Below are positions 4,853-7,054 of a stretch of DNA of 7,054 nt, piece after piece. The stretch comes from Calditrichota bacterium. Lineage in GTDB: Bacteria; Electryoneota; RPQS01. Position numbers and translations under genes: made by a program. Location: contig JAGVEU010000427.1 in assembly GCA_020057985.1 (NCBI GenBank), positions 1 through 7,054 on the forward strand, in the 5' to 3' direction. Positions within the stretch are counted from its first letter, which is position 1, and the number at the start of each line of letters is the position of its first letter. The notes below the pieces were generated by a model that saw only the letters and a list, made by a program, of their open reading frames with translations, ran no database searches and had not been told where the DNA came from.

Positions 4853-5914
4853 TTGGCTCAAGAGGCGATAGACAGGGTTCAAGGTGACATTCTCGCGGGA
4901 GTTTATGAGAAGGTGTCGGGTGAAGCCAGTGTTGGGAAATACGAAGTCGCAATTGTGCCAGATTCATCGGATAGCAGGCGTTACAATATTGTATACTTAT
5001 CGGGAAGTGCTAACTCTGACGATTGGGTGGCAGGTGAGCTGAAAGGCACGCTTCGGCTGACAGGCGATCCAAGTCGCTACCTTGTTAGTTGGTACAATGC
5101 GAACAAGACTGAAGGTGGAATCTATGCTAACCTTACACAACAAGGCTACATAGATTTCGAGTTTGGACCCGAAACCATAGAGAGATATGTTCGAACATAT
5201 CCCACTTCTCTCCCGCGCGTCAAGTCGGACGCTCCGAAAACGGCGGTGGTTCCGGAAGAGCAGAATGAACACGAGACAGAGCTTGTATCGGGAAGCGGTT
5301 TCATGATTAGTTCCGACGGTTATGTGGTAACCAATGCTCACGTTGTTAACAACGCGTCAGCTATTCGAGTGATGTTGGCGGAAACCAATGGAAAAACTAT
5401 GTATCGTGCGAAGGCAGTACAGGTTGATAAATCAAACGATTTGGCAGTACTGGTCATAACCGATTCGGCATTCACCCCAAGGCCCGTACCACCATTCGTC
5501 ATGCGCCGGTCGTTGGCTCAAACTGGCGAGAAAGTATTCACCATGGGATACCCAATGGTTAACTATATGGGAGAGGATGTGAAAGTTACGGATGGAATAG
5601 TGAGTTCGACGAGTGGATATGGAGGCGATGTCACGGCATATCAGATTTCCGCTCCAATTCAGCAAGGGTGTAGCGGATCACCCTTGTTTGACAAAGACGG
5701 GAACGTTGTAGGAGTGATTAACGCTCTAATTTCTGCCGGTGTGGTTGAAAACGTAGGCTATGCAGTAAAAAGTAGCTACTTGCTCAATCTACTGGACATG
5801 TTTCCAACTCGGACATGGGAAGATAATTCGGGTAAGCTCAAGGGAATGAGTTTGCCTTTTCAGGTTCACGCGCTACAGCCTTACATAGCTTTGATATTCG
5901 TCTTGCGGCCATAA
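4853..5914 (+). CDS. Trypsin-like (HtrA/S1C-type) serine protease with N-terminal beta domain
   Basis: The protein has 353 residues from a TTG at 4853 and carries no signal peptide of its own, which fits it being the continuation of the preceding secreted ORF. Residues about 10-117 look like a lipocalin-like beta domain (ILAGVYEK, YNIVYLSGS, DWVAGELKG, ending ERYVRTYP). Residues about 140-312 are a trypsin-fold protease with the full triad: His163 in TNAHVV, Asp196 in SNDLAVL and Ser274 in QQGCSGSPLFD. The usual GNSGGP is GCSGSP here, so the Asn before the nucleophile is Cys and the second Gly is Ser. The DGNVVGVIN strand follows normally. There is no PDZ domain, unlike DegP. The last 25 residues (LKGMSLPFQVHALQPYIALI) look like a conserved tail of this subgroup. 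The substrate is unknown. An extracytoplasmic site depends on whether the upstream TAA is bypassed. Confidence 0.85.
   Translation: MAQEAIDRVQGDILAGVYEKVSGEASVGKYEVAIVPDSSDSRRYNIVYLSGSANSDDWVAGELKGTLRLTGDPSRYLVSWYNANKTEGGIYANLTQQGYIDFEFGPETIERYVRTYPTSLPRVKSDAPKTAVVPEEQNEHETELVSGSGFMISSDGYVVTNAHVVNNASAIRVMLAETNGKTMYRAKAVQVDKSNDLAVLVITDSAFTPRPVPPFVMRRSLAQTGEKVFTMGYPMVNYMGEDVKVTDGIVSSTSGYGGDVTAYQISAPIQQGCSGSPLFDKDGNVVGVINALISAGVVENVGYAVKSSYLLNLLDMFPTRTWEDNSGKLKGMSLPFQVHALQPYIALIFVLRP
5184..5201. repeat. Perfect 18-bp palindrome inside the protease gene
   Basis: GATATGTTCGAACATATC reads the same on both strands and codes for part of RYVRTYP between the beta domain and the linker. It has the form of a dimer-binding operator but sits inside a coding region, with no adjacent promoter that I can see. 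Confidence 0.5.
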
Positions 5915-5930
5915 AGAAAATATTGAAGCG

Positions 5931-6860
5931 ATGAGCGGCGAAGATAAATCCCGGAAAAGTGGCACTGAGCGACAGCACTACGTTCCGCAGTTTCTTTTGC
6001 GTCAATTTGCTGCGACCACTAATGGTCGAGTTCACGTGTATGACATGATCCGCGGAATCAGCTTTCAAAGTGGGAGCCGCGCCGTCGGAGCGGAACGAGA
6101 TTTCTACGTATTTACGATCGGCACCGATTCTTGGACAGTAGATCCAAGTCTCACTGCGCTTGAGGGGATGACCAGCCCGATTGTCAGAAAGATCGTGGAT
6201 GCAAGAAGCACGGCATATCTGACCGATGATGAGCGAACGGTCATTGCGGGTTTCATGGCCGTGCAGCTTGTGAGAACAAACAAGTACCGCTCTGTCATTG
6301 ACGCAGGAGCCAAACAAGTCAATGAACTAACCCGTCGTATGCTGCGCATTCACGGACGTGAGGATGGAGAACCTGCCATCAATGCTGAAAATGTTAAGCG
6401 TACAGCAATTGAGCTAACGAGTAACGCTGGTCAATATGGGCCATTGTTGAGGGATAGACCTTGGATCCTGTTTGAAGCGCCAAAATCTTGTCCCTTCTAC
6501 CTTTCAGACAATCCTGTTGTGCTACAGAATTGGAACGATTTCGGTCCTTATGGGAATCTTGGGCTATTGAGTCCAGGAATTCAAGTCTATTGTCCGCTTA
6601 GTCCCACTTTGATGTTAGGCATTGTTGATCCGAGTGTACGTGGCCAAATAAGCCAAGTATGCGATGCCTTTTGTGGAGCTTTCACCTCTGGGAATGCTGT
6701 GCGTCTCGATGCTCGCAGTGTCGAAAGCTATAATGAGCTGTTTGCAGATTGGTCGTCGAGATTTGTCTTTTCATCAATAAGTGAGTTTAGGATTGCAGAG
6801 AAGGTCAGACAGGAGCGACTCAAGACAGATTCCGGCACATATGAAACAGATTGGCTATAA
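5931..6860 (+). CDS. DUF4238-family protein
   Basis: The protein has 309 residues from ATG 5931, 16 bases after the protease stop, so the two genes are likely in one transcript. The ribosome binding site is weak. DUF4238 features are visible in order: the N-terminal RQHYVPQFLLRQF (His16, Pro19, Gln20), a segment of strands with RDFYVF, a helical centre with VQLVRTNKYR (111-120), FYLSDNPVVLQN at 189-200, and CPLSPTLMLGI at about 221-231. These are the conserved patches of the family, and the length is typical for it. It has no signal peptide or membrane segment, so it should be cytoplasmic. The biochemical function of DUF4238 is not established to my knowledge. Its genes are scattered among accessory regions, which fits the setting here. 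The N-terminus MSGEDKSRKSG is polar and probably flexible. Confidence 0.88.
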   Translation: MSGEDKSRKSGTERQHYVPQFLLRQFAATTNGRVHVYDMIRGISFQSGSRAVGAERDFYVFTIGTDSWTVDPSLTALEGMTSPIVRKIVDARSTAYLTDDERTVIAGFMAVQLVRTNKYRSVIDAGAKQVNELTRRMLRIHGREDGEPAINAENVKRTAIELTSNAGQYGPLLRDRPWILFEAPKSCPFYLSDNPVVLQNWNDFGPYGNLGLLSPGIQVYCPLSPTLMLGIVDPSVRGQISQVCDAFCGAFTSGNAVRLDARSVESYNELFADWSSRFVFSSISEFRIAEKVRQERLKTDSGTYETDWL

Positions 6861-6946
6861 ATCAAAAACCGCACGATGCTGGCCAATATCTTGTTCTCTT
6901 GAATGCGTTTTCGACCGATCTGACCATCCGAGGGTTGGCACTGCGA

Positions 6947-6972
6947 CGGAGTCTACAGTTTTCTGGACTCCG
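6947..6972. repeat. Strong hairpin downstream of the DUF4238 gene
   Basis: CGGAGTC (6947-6953) pairs with GACTCCG (6966-6972), and CAG (6956-6958) pairs with CTG (6963-6965) around TTTT. This makes ten pairs with a two-base TA bulge. No T-run follows on either strand, so it is not a standard terminator. The rest of 6861-7054 shows no gene: frames there are short and lack ribosome binding sites. Confidence 0.4.
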
Positions 6973-7054
6973 CGAATGTCGGATCATTCACTCATGCGAA
7001 TATTCTGGCAACATCACCGCTGAAATTCTACTATGTGACCGCGAAGTACCTCGG

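Noticed and set aside
5838..6317. Minus-strand ORF of 159 residues
   Set aside because: It lies opposite the DUF4238 gene and the protease end, both of which have clear family motifs, so it is a shadow.
6781..7023. Plus-strand ORF of 80 residues at the right end
   Set aside because: Half of it overlaps the DUF4238 gene in another frame, and the remainder has no ribosome binding site or family.

Overview
This window comes from a Gram-negative bacterium that can probably insert selenocysteine. The phylum cannot be fixed from the sequence alone. A lipobox-bearing lipoprotein, a PhoB-type regulator, a protease architecture I remember from Bacteroidota-like genomes and a Sec-type peroxiredoxin would suit Acidobacteriota, FCB-group or deltaproteobacterial-type lineages. 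All eight larger genes lie on the plus strand.

Layout. Positions 2-490 are the C-terminal end of a secreted, probably beta-helical protein. Positions 638-2168 look like one operon: a small lipoprotein, an OmpR/PhoB-family response regulator with no kinase in view, and a 63-residue single-pass membrane protein. Next comes a long noncoding stretch (2169-2817) rich in hairpins, with a possible 53-residue ORF and a promoter. Positions 2818-3453 hold an AhpC-type peroxiredoxin whose peroxidatic cysteine codon is TGA. A perfect 9-bp hairpin with a GGC loop lies where a bacterial SECIS element should be. I read this as one 211-residue selenoprotein, not a broken gene. A large nested inverted repeat (3511-3604) follows it.

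From about 3650 the DNA looks less GC-rich and more like an accessory region. It holds tiny ORFs, of which only 3891-4007 has a good ribosome binding site. A secreted trypsin-like protease gene follows, apparently split by an in-frame TAA into 4268-4840 and 4853-5914. A DUF4238-family protein (5931-6860) comes next, and the window ends in noncoding DNA with one strong hairpin.

The genes do not form one obvious pathway. The peroxiredoxin acts alone here, with no AhpF, AhpD or thioredoxin reductase nearby. The protease and DUF4238 genes are tightly spaced and may be co-transcribed. The most important result is the Sec-peroxiredoxin with its SECIS and cysteine-rich N-terminus. The protease split by TAA is second.
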